A DNA stretch of 64,000 nt from Bacteroidales bacterium. GTDB taxonomy: Bacteria; Bacteroidota; Bacteroidia; Bacteroidales; FEN-979. Location: contig JANXZO010000033.1 of NCBI GenBank assembly GCA_025355465.1, forward strand, positions 24,864 to 88,863, written 5' to 3'. The notes beneath the pieces are model-generated. The model was not told the origin of the DNA and ran no database searches. It was given only the letters and a program-made list of their open reading frames with translations. The position numbers and the translations under genes are program-made. The number at the start of each line of letters is the position of its first letter. The first letter of the stretch is position 1. Below, piece by piece: positions 61,257 to 64,000 of this stretch.

Positions 61257-62012
61257 TTACCAGGAGTTCAATTCAAATTTTTTCCCGTCAAATACCCCAT
61301 AAGAGAAATGGGTGATCCAGTCGCCCAGTACAATCTGGGTGGCCCTGTCGTTTAATCTGGTCGCAACCGGAAAATGGTAGTGTCCGTAAACCAGGTATTC
61401 CAGGTCGGGATGCAGGTTTAACATCTCGAATGAATGTATTGTGATCCGCGCTTCAATCAGTTTTTTATTCCGCTCCTCATCATTTTTCTCCTTTTCAAGG
61501 GCAATTGCGCGGCTTTTGCGCGACCAGAAGAGTGCCATCCGGATGCCGAAATCCGGATGCATCAGCCGGAATAGCCATTGATTAAAACGGTTTGCAAACA
61601 CCTTCTTGATGAATTTGTACCCATGATCGCCCGGACCAAGTCCGTCGCCATGGGCAAGGTAGAACCGGTGGCCGTTGAATTCACGGAATTCAGGATCGCG
61701 GTGAAGCTGGATATTCAGTTCGCGCGTGAGGTAGTCGAATGCCCACATATCGTGATTTCCCCGGAACAGGTGAACCGGTATCCCTGCGTCTGTGAGCTCG
61801 GCCAGTTTCCCCAGCAGGCGTGCATATCCCTTGGGGATTGCAGTTTTGTATTCAAACCAGAAATCGAACAGGTCGCCCATGAGAAATATTTCAGCCGCAT
61901 CGGCGCGTGCCATCTCCAGCCAGGCCACCAGTTTTTTCTCCCGGTCGAGACTTCGGTCGTGATCGGGGATACCGAGGTGAAAATCGGAAGCGAAATAGAT
62001 ATTTTTCTGCAT
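61257..62012 (-). CDS. UDP-2,3-diacylglucosamine diphosphatase-like metallophosphoesterase (LpxH-like)
   Basis: YFASDFHLG, LMGDLFDFWFEY, RGNHDMW, LAHGDGLGPGD, YGHYHFP. Confidence 0.88.
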   Translation of the reverse strand: MQKNIYFASDFHLGIPDHDRSLDREKKLVAWLEMARADAAEIFLMGDLFDFWFEYKTAIPKGYARLLGKLAELTDAGIPVHLFRGNHDMWAFDYLTRELNIQLHRDPEFREFNGHRFYLAHGDGLGPGDHGYKFIKKVFANRFNQWLFRLMHPDFGIRMALFWSRKSRAIALEKEKNDEERNKKLIEARITIHSFEMLNLHPDLEYLVYGHYHFPVATRLNDRATQIVLGDWITHFSYGVFDGKKFELNSW

Positions 62013-62043
62013 ATCGGATTATCGGTGGCAAGTTACAAAAAAA

Positions 62044-62790
62044 CTATCTCTTCAGCGTTTTTACCTCCTGCTGCCGCCTGAACTCCTGGATTCGTTGACG
62101 ATGATATTTTACATGCTTGTTTTCAGAAAATGCTTTGTTGAGCGAGGTATCAAGGTTGATGTAATAAGCCGAATCCTCCTCCGGCGACAGAACCGGACTC
62201 ATGCCAAAGGCATAATTCAACACGATCAGCGATACCAATGAACCGGAATTTTTATCGAGAAACGATTTTTCGAAAGTCCGTTGCTGCTCCCATATCTGCT
62301 TGAACGCGGTATCAAGGTTTACCGTGAGCTGATAATAGTCGCTGCTATCCTGCCGCTCCACAAGCAGGTTCTCCAGCGAGTCGACGCGGTGTTCGTTTTT
62401 GCGCGTGAATGCAAAAAAGTTCTGCAACAGGAGGTTATCGGGGGTGCCATCAATGCAGGTCGCATCCGGAAAGTCCTGAAACGCTCCTGATACATGAACG
62501 GTCTCTCCTTTGTCAAGGGCTAAAACCAGCACTTTGCCGCTTGTAGCCTGCAGCAGATAGAAACTTCGTTCGGCCGGCATCACCGAAAACGTAAATGCTC
62601 CGCCGTTATCAACAATCACAGAGTCGAGGTTATGGATCTCCTTCGTATCAAGTTCCTGAAGAATGAGCCTTTCACCGGCAGCCCCGGAAAGCTTGCCCGC
62701 AATGGTCGCCTTCCCTTGGTTTTTCAGATTACAACCTGTAAAAAAGAACCCTAAGAGAAAGACAATGGTAACAAATCTACTTTTATTCAT
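62044..62790 (-). CDS. DUF4369-like lipoprotein without a thioredoxin domain
   Basis: Lipobox LGFFFTGC; GKATIAGKLSGAAGERLILQELDTKEIHNLDSVIVDNGGAFTFSV resembles the DUF4369 N-terminus of AhpC/TSA proteins. Confidence 0.65.
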   Translation of the reverse strand: MNKSRFVTIVFLLGFFFTGCNLKNQGKATIAGKLSGAAGERLILQELDTKEIHNLDSVIVDNGGAFTFSVMPAERSFYLLQATSGKVLVLALDKGETVHVSGAFQDFPDATCIDGTPDNLLLQNFFAFTRKNEHRVDSLENLLVERQDSSDYYQLTVNLDTAFKQIWEQQRTFEKSFLDKNSGSLVSLIVLNYAFGMSPVLSPEEDSAYYINLDTSLNKAFSENKHVKYHRQRIQEFRRQQEVKTLKR

Positions 62791-63262
62791 TTTCGAATTT
62801 CCAGATATTCAAATCATTTTTCAGCTTACCAACGATGAATTTATCGATCGGGAAGGTGAAGTCATCTTCCTCCAGTTCTTCTATCCTCACCCAGCGAAAG
62901 CTCTGCGCACCGTCGATGGCCGGAATATCGTGCCGGAGGATGGTGGTTTTAAAGGGGTAAGGTTTAGGGGTCGCAATGAGGTAGTAAACGTTGAAGAGCT
63001 GCATGTCGGAAGGGAGCAGTGTTGTTGGTTGAAAAAAATCGGTGGTGTAGTAATGTGAGAGGACCTCGATCTCAATGCCGAGTTCTTCCATAAATTCCCG
63101 TTTCAGGCAGTCGGTTGTCCCCTCCCCGAAATGCAGTCCGCCGCCTGGAAATTTTGTCATGAATATTCCCAACCGGAACTCATCAGTGACCAGCACTCTT
63201 CCTTCATCGATCAGGAAACCATATACCCGTATGTTGAATTTGTCGATGTTCATTGAAAACAA
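62783..63262 (-). CDS. NUDIX hydrolase
   Basis: NUDIX box GGLHFGEGTTDCLKREFMEELGIE. Confidence 0.92.
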   Translation of the reverse strand: MFSMNIDKFNIRVYGFLIDEGRVLVTDEFRLGIFMTKFPGGGLHFGEGTTDCLKREFMEELGIEIEVLSHYYTTDFFQPTTLLPSDMQLFNVYYLIATPKPYPFKTTILRHDIPAIDGAQSFRWVRIEELEEDDFTFPIDKFIVGKLKNDLNIWKFENE

Positions 63263-63371
63263 ACGAAATCATTACCTGCCCGGAGAAGCATTTAATGCCG
63301 AGCCAGCTGAGAGATTGACTTGCAAGGCAAATATAACACAAAGATTTAATTGCTGTGATGATAAACCGATC

Positions 63372-63403
63372 GAAGGAGAACCTATGCCCGCAGAGGGCGC
63401 GAC
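63372..63403 (-). repeat. Fossil CRISPR repeat
   Basis: GCCCGCAGAGGGCGCGAC (63386-63403) matches 16/18 of the repeat half GCCCGCGGGGGGCGCGAC. Confidence 0.65.
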
Positions 63404-63426
63404 CGTGAGTTGTTTGATATAACCAC

Positions 63427-63461
63427 AAAAGGCGGCCAGTGATGAACACTGATCGCCTTTT
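63427..63461. terminator. Bidirectional terminator-like hairpin at the CRISPR trailer
   Basis: AAAAGGCG-GC-CAGTG-ATGAA-CACTG-AT-CGCCTTTT; T run follows the stem on both strands. Confidence 0.7.
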
Positions 63462-63509
63462 GCGTAGCAGCAGGAATTTCTTCCCGCCACTGCAAATATA
63501 CGACAGTTC

Positions 63510-64000
63510 TCAACGATTTATACACCCGCGGGGGGCGCGACAAAAGGAGGACCCGCAGGGACCAAACAAGCACATGTTTCAATCCACGCGCCCGCGGGGG
63601 GCGCGACACCGAGCAGGCAAAACGCCAGGCGCATTTCTTTAAGAGGGTTTCAATCCACGCGCCCGCGGGGGGCGCGACTGGGCAGAAATACGTTACAATC
63701 AATATATGATTAGTTTCAATCCACGCGCCCGCGGGGGGCGCGACCTGGTGACCAGGCGCGAGGAAATCCACTGCCGGTTTCAATCCACGCGCCCGCGGGG
63801 GGCGCGACCTCTCAGCATCGGCAAGCTCAACCTTCTTATCATGTTTCAATCCACGCGCCCGCGGGGGGCGCGACCTTCTCGGCAATGCCGTCGCGTTCTT
63901 TCTTAAAGTTTCAATCCACGCGCCCGCGGGGGGCGCGACCCGCTATGGAGGCGGTGAGCCTTATGTAATCTGGGACGTTTCAATCCACGCGCCCGCGGGG
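63510..64000 (-). CRISPR. Type I-C-like CRISPR array, leader-distal end; continues beyond the right edge
   Basis: 32-nt repeat GTTTCAATCCACGCGCCCGCGGGGGGCGCGAC at 63576, 63647, 63713, 63777, 63843, 63908 (identical) and 63977 (cut by window end); degenerate terminal repeat 63510-63541; spacers 32-39 nt. Minus-strand form ends GTGGATTGAAAC. Confidence 0.97.

Noticed and set aside
63382-63885. 167-aa minus ORF with repeated SRPPRARGLKH units (and plus ORFs 63439-63642, 63706-63906)
   Set aside because: Translation of CRISPR repeats and spacers; the repetition comes from the array, not a protein

Overview
A 64 kb window of a Bacteroidota (probably Bacteroidales) chromosome. Nearly all of it is ordinary, densely packed housekeeping sequence on both strands: relA/spoT (5' end off-window), fur, purA, infB-nusA-rimP, tRNA-Gln, lgt, dprA, rsgA, nadK, uppS-bamA-ompH-ompH, gamma-CA, nadB, sucB, sucA, dsbD-like, tilS, korB-korA, a ferredoxin missed by the ORF track, lpxH-like and NUDIX. 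Accessory or more unusual parts: a 14-repeat YCF48-type T9SS-secreted protein, two PMT-like membrane proteins flanking the tRNA, a sialate O-acetylesterase / (metallophosphoesterase + GH29 fucosidase) gene pair sharing a C-terminal module, a BlaI/BlaR1-type pair preceded by three 21-bp-phased operator dyads, a decayed FG-GAP T9SS gene, and the leader-distal end of a type I-C-like CRISPR array running off the right edge, with fossil repeats and a terminator hairpin at its trailer end. I see no clearly complete, previously undescribed multigene system. The strongest leads are the metallophosphoesterase-GH29 fusion, the triple operator, the CRISPR trailer architecture and the Cys/His-rich tail on SucA. 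No database search was possible, so family names come from motif recognition.
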